A stretch of DNA of 64,000 nt from Lactobacillus huangpiensis (GCF_019972815.1 NZ_BPPA01000006.1:124001-188000), one strand, 5' to 3'; counted from the first letter of the stretch, positions 21,928 to 31,377 are shown. Notes: generated by a model from the sequence alone, not told the origin. Translations and numbers: made by a program.

Positions 21928-23070
21928 TTACCCTCTATTTTTTAACAACTTAAATACATTTTCACAATTTGAATCAGCCTGCACCTCATTAGTTAAATTT
22001 AGCCAGTAGTGCCGCTTTTGACTGAATTGATCAGGCATTACAAGTGCCTTAATCAGCTCCTGCTGCGTTTTCACACATAGTCCAGGCACAATTTCTTCAT
22101 AAGGACCCATTAAAAGTCCTCGCTTTTTTTCGTATTGCCTCAAATAATTGGTAATAAATATGATTGGTTTGTCAATGTTTAAATAATCAAAATAAATCGA
22201 AGAATAATCAGTAATTAAAAAGTCTGTATTACCTAAAATTTCATATAAATCAATATTAAGTTGATACAAATAGTCGTTATTGAGAAAGGCAATATTTGAA
22301 AAGCTGCTCCGAAGGTGTTTAAACAGGTTCATTTCATAGGGATGCAACTTTACTATTAAAAACTGATGGTTCTTTTTTAAAGAATTATTCAGCTTCACAG
22401 CATCAAAATCAGGCAATGCAAAGAAATTACCATGCTCAACTTGCGTCATAATTTGTCGATCATCCATTTCATAACGAAAAGTTGGCATGTATATTCCAAT
22501 TTGAGCATCATTATCCTCAGCTTTGAATAAGTCAGTTAATAATTTCTTTTTACTAATAGCAGGATTTTTCAAGGCATCAAGACGAGGAAACCCAGTTTTT
22601 CGATATTTGTTAGTTTCAATCGCGCAACAGGCACTCATTAGACTTTCGTATAAATCACTGCTTGAGCAAACAACGTCAGCATTTTTTTGCCATAAATTAG
22701 CATTACGCTGATCAGTTTTGAGACTAGTATTATTAGCCATAAATCCCATGCGCTTGAGTGGAATACCATGCCAGAACTGAATATTGATTTGTCTAGCATG
22801 AACTTTAAATGGTTGGTGTGTCGTTAACACAAACTTTGCTGCACCGATTTGTCGCCAAGTTTTTAACGATAAATGTGAAGACGGCCATGGTTCAACGGTA
22901 ATAACTTCATATTCAGGATGGTTTTTCTTCAAATATTTGCCAAATAAATAACCATTTGAACCCGATCTACCTGCGCCATTAAGTATAACCACTTTATTAT
23001 CTTGCACTGGTGTGAAACGAGCAATTAATTTCATTGCCACCAAATATAAACGAAACAAAAAACTCTTCAT
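21928..23070 (-). CDS. CDP-glycerol:glycerophosphotransferase family protein (TagB/TagF-like)
   Basis: A 380-residue member of the TagB/TagF family, which transfers glycerol-phosphate from CDP-glycerol to a glycan or teichoic acid. Supporting segments are QFWHGIPLKRMGF, IYMPTFRYE, IVKLHPYE and the donor-binding LITDYSSIYFDYL near residue 300. It is the first gene of a four-gene operon with a flippase, a GT32 enzyme and sprT. An N-terminal membrane-associating segment is present. It could prime, extend or decorate the polymer; no tagD or other CDP-glycerol synthesis gene is in the window. Confidence 0.87.
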   Translation of the reverse strand: MKSFLFRLYLVAMKLIARFTPVQDNKVVILNGAGRSGSNGYLFGKYLKKNHPEYEVITVEPWPSSHLSLKTWRQIGAAKFVLTTHQPFKVHARQINIQFWHGIPLKRMGFMANNTSLKTDQRNANLWQKNADVVCSSSDLYESLMSACCAIETNKYRKTGFPRLDALKNPAISKKKLLTDLFKAEDNDAQIGIYMPTFRYEMDDRQIMTQVEHGNFFALPDFDAVKLNNSLKKNHQFLIVKLHPYEMNLFKHLRSSFSNIAFLNNDYLYQLNIDLYEILGNTDFLITDYSSIYFDYLNIDKPIIFITNYLRQYEKKRGLLMGPYEEIVPGLCVKTQQELIKALVMPDQFSQKRHYWLNLTNEVQADSNCENVFKLLKNRG

Positions 23071-23110
23071 TATTTAACTTCCCAATTTCTTACCTAGTAT
23101 AAGGGTACAG

Positions 23111-23139
23111 AAAAAGCCTGAGAGAACTCAAGCTTTTTT
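23111..23139 (-). terminator. Hairpin just upstream of the surface-polymer operon
   Basis: A 12-bp stem with one mismatch (AAAAAGC, then TGAG) with T-runs on both sides. It lies about 40 bp before the start of the glycerophosphotransferase gene and 240 bp after the aldo/keto reductase gene. It may terminate the reductase transcript or attenuate the operon. Confidence 0.55.
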
Positions 23140-23381
23140 ACTTTATTTTTTAGTTTTTTAATGATTATGGTTTGTAAATAACTTTTTTTAGTTGTTGTTT
23201 TTCAATAATTTGCATTTGCTCATATAAAGAATCCACAATTAAAATAGAATTTTCTATGGACTTTAAAAAAGAAGCAAAAATACAGTATTAAAGAAAGTTT
23301 TAGTAATATATCAATATTTTTTACCTTTGGCGGACTGTATAAAAGTTGACATATTGGGGCTTAATACAAAAGCATTGTTTT

Positions 23382-24230
23382 TTAAAATATTGCCAGAGGC
23401 TCTTTATGATCTGGTTTCGGATAAGCCTGTTCCAAAACTTGTAAATCTTCCTTTGTTAGCTCAATATCTAACGCCCTAAGATTAGATAATAAGTGCTTTG
23501 AACTACTACTTTTTGGTATCGCTAAAACATCTGGCTGTTGCATTACCCAAGCAAGTAAAATTTGATAAGGACTTGCCTTGTGTTTTTCAGCTACTTGTAT
23601 GACCGCCTCATTTTTCATCATTGTGCTACCCATTTTAGGTCCTCGACCCAGTGGACTATAGGCAATCAATGGAATATGAAGTTCTCTTTGCCAAGGCAAA
23701 AGACTGAATTCAATTCCCCTAGTCTCCAAATTATACAAATCCTCATTAACAACGCAGTTCTGACCATTTGGCACCTGCCAGAGTTCTTGCATATCATCGA
23801 TATCGAAGTTTGATACGCCCCAAGACCGAATTAGTCCTTCATCTTGCAAAGACTGCAATTCCGAAACGGTCTCCGCCAAAGGAACCATTCCGCGCCAATG
23901 ATATAGATACAAATCTAAATAATCAGTTTGCAGCCTCTTAAGACTAGCTGCCAAACTTTGTCGCATTTTATGTGCAGAAGCATTTTGGGGCAATACTTTA
24001 GATATTAAAAAAATTTGTGATCTTTGATAAGGCTTTATTGCCTCACCAACTAGTTCTTCCGAATGACCATTGCCATACATCTCAGCCGTGTCAATCACTG
24101 TTAAGCCAGCATCAAGTCCTGAACGAATAGCTGTTATTTCTTCTTCTCTGACTTCTGGGTCATCCCCCATTTCCCAAGTACCAATACCTAAAGCTGGCAG
24201 AACCTGATTATTGATAGTAACATTTTTCAT
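23382..24230 (-). CDS. Aldo/keto reductase
   Basis: NADPH-dependent reductase of the AKR superfamily, 282 residues with the start at 24230 (AAGGAGG upstream; a longer frame from 24269 lacks a site). The catalytic tetrad is visible: Asp and Tyr in DTAEMYGNGHSEE, Lys in ISKVLPQ and His in LYLYHWRG. The C-terminal AIPKSSSSKHL loop binds the cofactor phosphate. It is monocistronic and divergent from the CPBP gene. The substrate is unknown. Confidence 0.9.
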   Translation of the reverse strand: MKNVTINNQVLPALGIGTWEMGDDPEVREEEITAIRSGLDAGLTVIDTAEMYGNGHSEELVGEAIKPYQRSQIFLISKVLPQNASAHKMRQSLAASLKRLQTDYLDLYLYHWRGMVPLAETVSELQSLQDEGLIRSWGVSNFDIDDMQELWQVPNGQNCVVNEDLYNLETRGIEFSLLPWQRELHIPLIAYSPLGRGPKMGSTMMKNEAVIQVAEKHKASPYQILLAWVMQQPDVLAIPKSSSSKHLLSNLRALDIELTKEDLQVLEQAYPKPDHKEPLAIF

Positions 24231-24519
24231 AAGCAACCTCCTTATGATTCTATCTAAACTATTGTGCATATATGTATAATTATATAAGCGAAAATAAACA
24301 AAATTTTAATAGCATCCACTTATGGATTTTCCAATCTTGATATAATTAATTGTAACACATGTTCTACTAGTCTATATTTGGGGAAATTCGCCTTTAAGTT
24401 AAGGTATCAAAATCTCATTAAATAGTTACACAAAAATATCATGTTTTATTTTTCACAAGCTTGGGGATTGTATTTTTATGATTGGCAATATAAAATCAAA
24501 AATAAAAAGGTGAATTTCA

Positions 24520-25260
24520 ATGACAAATAATTTAACAAATTCATTTCATTTATCTGGCAAAAAATGGTTATTAATATTATTATCGAACATAATCGCATAC
24601 TGCTGTTTGATAATGCCTGGTATACAAGTTCCAGACTATTTAGTTTTTGATGAGAATCATCCCTCTTTAATAGCTGCTTGTTTTCAGCTATTAATTGTAA
24701 CCATTTTTTTAGTAATTCAAATAATCGGTGTACAAATTGCTACTGGTAAAAGATGGCATCATTTATTTCATGTACCACATGCTAAAGAATGGCTTTGGAT
24801 TCTTGTTTTCTTTATCTTTGCCTATTTCATATCTGTGTTATCAGGAACAATTTCTCAAAAATTATTTGGTTCTGTTTCTGGCAATGCAGCTGCGGGATTG
24901 ACTATGAAGACACCACATGTTTGGCCAATTTTTCTCTATCAACGTATAAGCAGCGCTATCCAAATATTGGGCGAAGAATTTTTAGCAATCATGCCTTTAT
25001 TAGCTGTCACCCAGTTAGCTGATTCTTGTCATATGCCTCACCCTTTATTATGGGGTAATATTGTTTCGGCTTTAATATTTGCACTACTGCACTTATCAAC
25101 TTATGACTACAATCTGGGTTATGTCATATTAGGATTGGCATTTACACGTCTAGTTTTAAATTGGGCTTTCATCAAAACCCATAATATTTGGGTCAGCTTT
25201 TTAGTCCACTTCTTGTTTGATACAGTAGCTTTTCTAATTTTATTGTTAGCGACAAAGTAG
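24520..25260 (+). CDS. CPBP family intramembrane metalloprotease-like protein
   Basis: A 246-residue membrane protein with about eight hydrophobic segments and the CPBP (Abi/CAAX protease-like) motifs: GEEFLAIMP, then FALLHLS (FxxxH) and HFLFD (HxxxD) near the end. The arginine usual after the EE pair in motif 1 is missing, so proteolytic activity is less certain. In lactobacilli such proteins are often linked to bacteriocin self-immunity, but no bacteriocin gene is seen here. AAAAAGGTG precedes the ATG. Confidence 0.8.
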   Translation: MTNNLTNSFHLSGKKWLLILLSNIIAYCCLIMPGIQVPDYLVFDENHPSLIAACFQLLIVTIFLVIQIIGVQIATGKRWHHLFHVPHAKEWLWILVFFIFAYFISVLSGTISQKLFGSVSGNAAAGLTMKTPHVWPIFLYQRISSAIQILGEEFLAIMPLLAVTQLADSCHMPHPLLWGNIVSALIFALLHLSTYDYNLGYVILGLAFTRLVLNWAFIKTHNIWVSFLVHFLFDTVAFLILLLATK

Positions 25261-25268
25261 AAAATTAT

Positions 25269-25907
25269 TTAATTTCCTAAATATTTAAACAAATCGGTTG
25301 GTTTATATAGAATCATTTGTGCTTGATTGAACAGTTTTTCTTGAGCTTTTGAGCCCCATTTTGCCCAAGCAAAATTTACGTCGCTATTTATAGCGGTTTC
25401 CAAATCATAAGGTGAATCACCAACATACACGGTTGAACTGCTAGGTTTATTTAATTTTTTTAAAGCAAAATTAATTGGATCAGCATCAGGTTTATGCTTT
25501 TTAGTATCAGACGCATTTATAATACAGTCAAAATAAGTGTTTAAATCAAATCTATTGAATTCACTGTCCATCTCATATTGATTTTTAGAAGTGACAACTC
25601 CAGTAGTATAACCAAGTTTTTTTAAGTCAGCTAATAAATTTTTGATGCCGGGGAAAACTTTTTCTTTATATTTCAAGGTAGCAACATTTTTAGCCCAGTC
25701 ATTTAATAAAATTACTTTTTCTGCATCATTGGTCACGAATTTGGTTATTGCCTTTTCCCCAGTAATTCCTAAAATAAAATACAATTCAGAATCATCTTTT
25801 ATGGTAATATTTTTAAGCTTTTTTAAAGTGATTTTTAAAGAGTCAATCATTACACTAGCAGTATCTATCAAAGTGCTGTCTACATCAAATAAAATCGTAT
25901 CAATCAT
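25269..25907 (-). CDS. HAD superfamily phosphatase
   Basis: A 212-residue HAD hydrolase of the phosphoglycolate phosphatase/beta-phosphoglucomutase group. Motif I is LFDVDSTLIDT, motif II is VVTSK, and motif IV is VYVGDSPYDLE, with a helical cap between. It lies 2 bp after a DeoR regulator on the same strand, suggesting a sugar-phosphate substrate and control by that regulator. The exact substrate is not evident. Confidence 0.85.
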   Translation of the reverse strand: MIDTILFDVDSTLIDTASVMIDSLKITLKKLKNITIKDDSELYFILGITGEKAITKFVTNDAEKVILLNDWAKNVATLKYKEKVFPGIKNLLADLKKLGYTTGVVTSKNQYEMDSEFNRFDLNTYFDCIINASDTKKHKPDADPINFALKKLNKPSSSTVYVGDSPYDLETAINSDVNFAWAKWGSKAQEKLFNQAQMILYKPTDLFKYLGN

Positions 25908-25909
25908 TA

Positions 25910-26683
25910 TTATCCCTTTGCTTTTAATATTTTTACTTGGTTCATGGTTAGAGCTTTTTCCAGTTTTTTAGGTAAAGTAACTGTTGTTATAAGTACATCA
26001 ATGTCTTTTAAGTTAAAAACATGAAAATTATGAGTAGCATTAATTTTTTTATGGTCTAACAATAAAACTAGTTGATCTGTTCTTTTCTTAATCTGTCTTT
26101 TATATTCTATGTCTTCATCATAAGAGTAAAAAACGCCTTGTTGAGTAATACCGTCCGCACTTAGAAATGCCTTACTAAAATGGTAGTCAGTTAAATCAGA
26201 AAGTGCTTTAGTTCCAATCACACACCTTTTTTCTCTATCCAAATTACCACCCAAAAGTCTAACTTCACTGTCAGTTTGCCTTAGTAATTTATCCGCAATA
26301 TCAATGGAGTTAGTAATTGTATACAGTGAATCGAATTGTTTTAAATACTGAGGTAAAAAACTAACTGTTGTTGATACATCTAAATACAAAAACTCTCTAG
26401 ATTGGACCAGATGACTGGCCATTTTAGCTATACATTGCTTCTCGGTTTTTTCTTTATCCATTCTATCCAAGAAAACGCTTAATTTATTATAAGAGCTGGG
26501 TAAACTAAGACCTCCATAATTACGAACAGCCATATTATTATTAACCAATTTTATAATATCGCGTCTAGCAGTATCACGAGAACTACCTGTTAAATCAATA
26601 ATCTCTTGCAGTGTTAATGAATTTTTTTCTTGCAAATTTAATAAAATAATATCTAGCCTCTGTTTTTGATTGATGATAAACAC
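25910..26683 (-). CDS. DeoR family transcriptional regulator
   Basis: A 257-residue repressor with an N-terminal DeoR HTH (LTLQEIIDLTGSSRDTARRDI) and a C-terminal sugar-phosphate sensing domain (ITNSIDIADKLL, VRLLGGNLDREKRCVIG, KAFLSADGI). It overlaps functionally with the HAD phosphatase immediately downstream, with which it forms a two-gene operon. The effector is probably a phosphorylated sugar, by family analogy. Confidence 0.88.
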   Translation of the reverse strand: MFIINQKQRLDIILLNLQEKNSLTLQEIIDLTGSSRDTARRDIIKLVNNNMAVRNYGGLSLPSSYNKLSVFLDRMDKEKTEKQCIAKMASHLVQSREFLYLDVSTTVSFLPQYLKQFDSLYTITNSIDIADKLLRQTDSEVRLLGGNLDREKRCVIGTKALSDLTDYHFSKAFLSADGITQQGVFYSYDEDIEYKRQIKKRTDQLVLLLDHKKINATHNFHVFNLKDIDVLITTVTLPKKLEKALTMNQVKILKAKG

Positions 26684-27026
26684 CTACATTCTGATAAGTC
26701 ATTTTAATGTTATATTTGATATTAACTTATTCTGCCTTACAAGTAAATGATTTTGAGACCTATTACTACAATTTTTAAACTAATATTCAACAATTTACTC
26801 AGTTAGAAGCTTGAATGACCACTTTACGGGCAGCCCAATATTTCTCACATGTCTACTATGGAATACAAAATGCTTTAACCTATAGCGATAAATTTTTAAC
26901 ACAATACCAAATTTGATTATGCGCATTAATTTTAAGTGCCTTGTTACTTAATGTGATAATTGTTACAATTAGACACAAACAGCCATTATTGAAATTTAAA
27001 GAATTGAGTTAAGGTGGGTGGCCAAA
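26684..27026. other. Divergent intergenic region between DeoR and TetR genes
   Basis: About 340 bp without a gene. At its right end is a plausible tetR promoter on the plus strand: TTGTTA at 26941-26946, 17-bp spacer, TACAAT at 26964-26969. The rest is AT-rich with no repeat or coding signal that can be supported. Confidence 0.5.
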
Positions 27027-27611
27027 ATGAGCGGTAATGTTGAACAGAGAATATTAACAGCTTTCTCACAATTATTAATTCACAATGGTTATCAAAGAAC
27101 CACTACTAAAAAAATTGCTCAAGTCGCTCAAGTTAATGAAAGCACCTTGTTCAGACATTTTAAAGACAAACGTGGTATTTTGCAGCAACTGATATCCAAG
27201 TATCATGATGATATTCAAATGATTAATAAAAATTATCAGTTAGTTGGCGATTTAGATAAGGATATTATGAATTTTTCCATTATATACCAAAATTTTATAA
27301 AGCAACATCTAGCTTTGTTTTTAACTGGTATTCGCGAATCTCAAAATTTGCCAGAACTGCAAACAGTGATTAAAAATCTTCTCGATTTAATCAGAAAAAT
27401 TTTAGCTGAAAAGTTTGAACAAATGCAAAAAACAGGAGAAATTGCTCAAGATATTGATAAAAATGTTGAAATTGATAATTTAGTCCTACTCAATTTAGGT
27501 CAAGCTATTATGCAGCATTCCTTTCCTAATTGTGTTTTTCAAACTCAGCCACATGCTTTTGTACAAAATAATATTCGTGCCTACTCTCAACATTTAAAGC
27601 CTAAAAAATAA
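27027..27611 (+). CDS. TetR family transcriptional regulator
   Basis: A 194-residue repressor with the TetR HTH in residues about 10-55 (TTKKIAQVAQVNESTLFRHF) and a variable helical ligand domain. The ATG at 27027 is chosen because AAGGTGG lies about 10 bp before it; a GTG three codons earlier is the alternative. It is monocistronic and has no adjacent efflux gene, so its target is unknown. Confidence 0.87.
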   Translation: MSGNVEQRILTAFSQLLIHNGYQRTTTKKIAQVAQVNESTLFRHFKDKRGILQQLISKYHDDIQMINKNYQLVGDLDKDIMNFSIIYQNFIKQHLALFLTGIRESQNLPELQTVIKNLLDLIRKILAEKFEQMQKTGEIAQDIDKNVEIDNLVLLNLGQAIMQHSFPNCVFQTQPHAFVQNNIRAYSQHLKPKK

Positions 27612-27612
27612 T

Positions 27613-27650
27613 AAAACGACCAGGTGAATTCAATTCACCTGATCGTTTTT
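27613..27650. terminator. Bidirectional terminator between TetR and GntR genes
   Basis: A long stem (AAACGA, one mismatch, CAGGTGAATT and complement) around a 1-nt centre, followed by T5 on the plus strand and preceded by A4. It ends both convergent genes. Confidence 0.88.
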
Positions 27651-27677
27651 AAATATTGGAAAGTTTTTTAAATACAA

Positions 27678-28436
27678 TTACTTTTTGTGGTTAAGATAAA
27701 TATTGCTGTCATTTTTGGAGTCGATAGTATAAACCATTTTATCTCCTCTTACCACATAATGAGAAAATTCTAGCGGTTGATCAAACTGATTATAAACAGT
27801 CTTGTTTACATCAAAAAGTGGTACTACATTAGTTAATGCCAGTAATCTAGCTTGTTCACTACTGGGTAAGATAGTGCTGATTTCGCGATATGAACTTGCT
27901 AAAGTTTCATGGTACTTATCTGCTAGGTATTGGTATAGTGAGATATCTTCCTGAATATTTGTAAGCAAATCTGGAAAGCGTTCAGCTGATAGCCAGGCTT
28001 CATCAATTGCCATAGGCTCATTTCCTGTTTGAGAAATTCTTTTAATATAAACTAAATCTGCTGGCTCAGACAGTTGCAAAATCCTAGCAATTTGAGAATT
28101 TTGTAATATTTCTCTTTTTAAAATAATCTTTTTATTTGTTTTAGAGCGAGACTCAGAAAATTCTGAGAAGCCTTCAATTTGTTCCAGTCTTCCCCTCAGC
28201 TTTTTGACATTGACATAGGAGCCTTTTCCTTGGATAGTAACTACTAGTCCTTCATCAGTCAATAATTTCAGAGCTTTACGCACTGTTATTCTGCTAACCT
28301 GATATTTTTGACACAAATATTGTTCACTCGGTAATTTTTCATCAGTTTTCAAAATGTTTTGCTGAATCTTTTGTTTGATATCTAAGTAGATTTTTTTGTA
28401 AAGTGGTACGCCAGCTATTGTTTTGACAGAATTCAT
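27678..28436 (-). CDS. GntR/HutC family regulator with UTRA domain
   Basis: A 252-residue regulator: winged HTH at about 10-75 (SEQYLCQKYQVSRITVRKAL then EGLVVTIQGKGSYV), then a UTRA effector domain (about 95-245). UTRA regulators usually sense phosphorylated sugars or amino sugars. The ATG at 28436 has AAGGAAG upstream. It stands alone, with no metabolic gene directly beside it, so the regulon must be elsewhere or the gene is orphaned. Confidence 0.88.
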   Translation of the reverse strand: MNSVKTIAGVPLYKKIYLDIKQKIQQNILKTDEKLPSEQYLCQKYQVSRITVRKALKLLTDEGLVVTIQGKGSYVNVKKLRGRLEQIEGFSEFSESRSKTNKKIILKREILQNSQIARILQLSEPADLVYIKRISQTGNEPMAIDEAWLSAERFPDLLTNIQEDISLYQYLADKYHETLASSYREISTILPSSEQARLLALTNVVPLFDVNKTVYNQFDQPLEFSHYVVRGDKMVYTIDSKNDSNIYLNHKK

Positions 28437-28576
28437 TATCACACTTCCTTAACTATTCAATATTACTAAATTAAAATAAAAATAACAAACTCAAAGATTA
28501 GTATAACAGTCATTTAAAATTATAACTGTATGAAAAGTTTGGGAGATTAAACTAACTAAAAAACTCTAAAAATATT

Positions 28577-30823
28577 TTAAAGCCTGAAATATTGCTTTAG
28601 AGCCTTAGCTGTCAAAGTTTTTCCTTTATCAATTAATTGTTCTGGACGACCAGAAAACATAATTTTCCCACCTTTATTACCAGCATAAGGTCCTATATCA
28701 ATAATCCAATCTGCTTGTTCAATTAAGCGTAAATTATGTTCAATAACAATAATTGTTAATTGATAAGTTGAAATTAAGCTTTTTAACAGATCAATTAAAT
28801 CTTGAATATTATATTCATGCAGACCACTTGTTGGTTCGTCTAAAACTAAAATTTTACTGGACTGTTTTAAAAGAAACTTGGCTAATTTAAGCCGTTGCAA
28901 TTCGCCACCAGAAAAAGTGTCTAAGGACTGATTTAACTTTATATAACTTAATCCTACTTGTTTTAATGCTATCATTGCAGGATTAAGGATAGGATATTTA
29001 ACAGCAAATTCGGCAGGACTCAAAGCCATCGCTTCTGCAATATTCAAGCAATTGACTTTTAAATTTAAAACCTTTTCTGAATAACGTTGTCCCTGACAAG
29101 CTTCGCAAACCGTAACAGACTCTCCAATATATGCTAAGTCAAGCTTAAGCATCCCCTTGCCTTTACATATCGGGCAAGCTCCCTGACTATTAAATGAAAA
29201 TAAACCTATTGTTTGATTAGTGGCATCAGCAAAATACTGTCGCAATTTATCAAAAACATTTAAATACGTTAACACATTTGACCTGTTATTCCCACGAATT
29301 TCACGTTGACTTAAAACCGCTGTTTGCGGATACTGTTTTTTTATTATTTTTACTAAACTACTTTTGCCCGATCCGGCAACTCCTGTAATTGCTGTTAAAG
29401 ATTGTTGAGGAATTTTAATGCTTATATCATGCAGATTATTTAGGGATACATTACTTATATGATAAAAACTGTTAAATAATTTGGTTTCACTTTTAAGAAT
29501 ACCAAAATTACGCAAGCTTTTTCCTGTTAAAGTATTACTTTGAACTAAGTTTTTAAAATCACCTGTAAATGTAATATATCCACCTTTTTCACCAGCTAAC
29601 TCCCCTAAATTAATAATTTTGTCAGCTATTGCCATCACTTCAGGGTCATGATCAACAATAATTATTGAATTTCCTTTATCCCGTAATTGCCTAAAAATAT
29701 TGTTAATTTTTTGAAGGTCATATGAGTGCAAACCTACGCTGGGCTCATCAAAGATATAAAGCAAGTCGGTCAAATCACTATTTAAATAGTTTGCTAATTT
29801 AACTCTTTGAGCTTCTCCACCTGATAAAGAGGCAGTGGTCCTGTTTAAACTCAAGTACCCTAAACCTGCATTAATTAAATTAGTTATCTGAGCTTCTATT
29901 TCTTTTTGAATAAGTTTAGTTTTTTCATCATCAATTCTACTTAGCCAAAGTTTCAATTCAATTAAACTCATCATACTGCAATCAGCAATATTATTATTAT
30001 TAATTTTAGCAGAAAGTGCTTTTGCATTTAGCCTTTGCCCATGACAAGCTGGACAGACCTTCACTTTAACAATCCTCTTTAAATCATTTTGGTATTGAGA
30101 ATCATTTTTGCTTAAAAAAGTTTGAGTTATCCTGGGGATAAGACCAATATACTTCGCACTTTTATGCCATTTTCTCGTTGGGTTTGGTGGTACTTGCTTC
30201 TCACCATTCAATAACAGAGTAATTTTTGATTCAGACCATTTTTTTAGTGGTAAATCATTATCAAAAAAGCCTGACTCAGTATAACGAGTTAATCGCCAAC
30301 CACCTGGTTGAAAGGTAGGAAAATCTATCGCTCCTTCATTAAGTGATTTGCTCATATTCAACAAATCCTCTGGAATAATTTCTCTAACTTCTCCTAATCC
30401 TTGGCATCTGGGACACATGCCCACTGGATTATTAAAAGAGTAGTTCATTGAATAACCAATAAACGGCTTTGCCAAACGTGAAAACAACAATCTCAATGCT
30501 GAATAAATATCAGAATAAGTACCAAGAGTTGAACGCTTGTTGTTTCCGATACCTTTTTGATCAACTACTACAGTAAATGGCAAATTTTTAATTTTATCAA
30601 CTTCAGGTTCTTTAAAATGAGGTAAAAGTTGTTGAACATAGGCGCTGTATGTCTTATTCACCTGCCTTTGAGCTGCTGCTGCAATAGTCGACAATGCCAG
30701 TGAGGATTTGCCAGCGCCAGATAAGCCGGTAATAACGGTAATTTTATTTTTGGGAATTTCAACCGAAATATTTTTTAAATTATTTGTATGTGCACCTTCA
30801 ATAATTATTGGTTTACTACTCAT
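28577..30823 (-). CDS. UvrA-like ABC ATPase (short, UvrA2/DrrC-type)
   Basis: A 748-residue tandem ABC ATPase related to excinuclease UvrA, but about 190 residues shorter than housekeeping UvrA (about 940). Both ATPase halves have Walker A (GLSGAGKSS and GVAGSGKSS), signature (LSGGEAQR and FSGGELQR) and Walker B (IFDEPSVGLH and VLDEPTSGLH). Four CxxC pairs (CPRC, CPAC, CPIC, CEAC) suggest retained zinc modules, so the missing part is probably the UvrB-binding region. Such proteins in antibiotic producers protect against DNA-binding drugs. It overlaps the MarR gene upstream by 8 bp, so expression is likely drug- or stress-inducible. No uvrB/uvrC is nearby. Confidence 0.85.
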   Translation of the reverse strand: MSSKPIIIEGAHTNNLKNISVEIPKNKITVITGLSGAGKSSLALSTIAAAAQRQVNKTYSAYVQQLLPHFKEPEVDKIKNLPFTVVVDQKGIGNNKRSTLGTYSDIYSALRLLFSRLAKPFIGYSMNYSFNNPVGMCPRCQGLGEVREIIPEDLLNMSKSLNEGAIDFPTFQPGGWRLTRYTESGFFDNDLPLKKWSESKITLLLNGEKQVPPNPTRKWHKSAKYIGLIPRITQTFLSKNDSQYQNDLKRIVKVKVCPACHGQRLNAKALSAKINNNNIADCSMMSLIELKLWLSRIDDEKTKLIQKEIEAQITNLINAGLGYLSLNRTTASLSGGEAQRVKLANYLNSDLTDLLYIFDEPSVGLHSYDLQKINNIFRQLRDKGNSIIIVDHDPEVMAIADKIINLGELAGEKGGYITFTGDFKNLVQSNTLTGKSLRNFGILKSETKLFNSFYHISNVSLNNLHDISIKIPQQSLTAITGVAGSGKSSLVKIIKKQYPQTAVLSQREIRGNNRSNVLTYLNVFDKLRQYFADATNQTIGLFSFNSQGACPICKGKGMLKLDLAYIGESVTVCEACQGQRYSEKVLNLKVNCLNIAEAMALSPAEFAVKYPILNPAMIALKQVGLSYIKLNQSLDTFSGGELQRLKLAKFLLKQSSKILVLDEPTSGLHEYNIQDLIDLLKSLISTYQLTIIVIEHNLRLIEQADWIIDIGPYAGNKGGKIMFSGRPEQLIDKGKTLTAKALKQYFRL

Positions 30824-31247
30824 TTCCAATCCGGTCTTTCCTTAAAACAGCAATTAGTTTATTTGCTAATAAAACAAATTGTTCTTGTTCTTTCTTGGAC
30901 CAAATTTTTTGAGCCTGATTATATAGTTCGCCATGCTTTTCAGCAATATCATCCATAAAAGCAAGTCCTTTTGCAGTAATTTCTGTTATCAGTTCTCTAT
31001 GATCTTGTATGTCTGGGGTTTGCTTGATATAGCCTAATTTTCTTAATTTGGTAAAATTTTTGGATAATTTCGCCTGCTTAATTCCAAGTTGCCGGCTTAA
31101 AACGGTTGGTTTGCAAGCATGATCCTGCAAAACGCTCAAAATATCATATTGCAACCAGTTAATTTGTCCTGGATTTACCAAATTTCTTTCAGCAACCAAC
31201 TCACACTGTAAGTCCATTAATGTCTGGTATAACTTATTATTTTTCAT
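30816..31247 (-). CDS. MarR family regulator
   Basis: A 143-residue MarR repressor with the winged HTH at about 45-100 (KPTVLSRQLGIKQAKLSKNF, wing DIQDHRELITEIT). It is the first gene of an operon with the UvrA-like ATPase and overlaps it. Its promoter is a perfect consensus with an inverted repeat close by, so it probably represses itself and the ATPase until a ligand binds. Confidence 0.88.
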   Translation of the reverse strand: MKNNKLYQTLMDLQCELVAERNLVNPGQINWLQYDILSVLQDHACKPTVLSRQLGIKQAKLSKNFTKLRKLGYIKQTPDIQDHRELITEITAKGLAFMDDIAEKHGELYNQAQKIWSKKEQEQFVLLANKLIAVLRKDRIGNE

Positions 31248-31270
31248 TATAATTTCCTTTTATTAATATT

Positions 31271-31311
31271 TTCTATTTAGAAATTATATCTATAGAGAAA
31301 TAAATTGTCAA
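31271..31311 (-). promoter_or_regulatory. Consensus promoter of the MarR/UvrA-like operon
   Basis: Minus-strand TTGACA (31311-31306), 17-bp spacer, TATAAT (31288-31283), both perfect. An inverted repeat TTTCT..AGAAA (31270-31283) overlaps the start region and is a candidate operator. Confidence 0.75.
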
Positions 31312-31348
31312 ACTTCTAATTTACCTAATAAGTAAATTAATCAATACA

Positions 31349-31377
31349 AAAACCGCAGCTTTTACGCTAACGGTTTT
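31349..31377 (-). terminator. Terminator of the ClbS/DfsB-like gene
   Basis: Stem AAAACCG/CGGTTTT with an inner AGC/GCT pairing, 10 bp after the stop codon; T4 follows on the minus strand. Confidence 0.7.

Noticed and set aside
24520-25260. Bacteriocin immunity gene cluster around the CPBP protein
   Set aside because: No double-glycine leader peptide, bacteriocin-like peptide or dedicated exporter was seen nearby.
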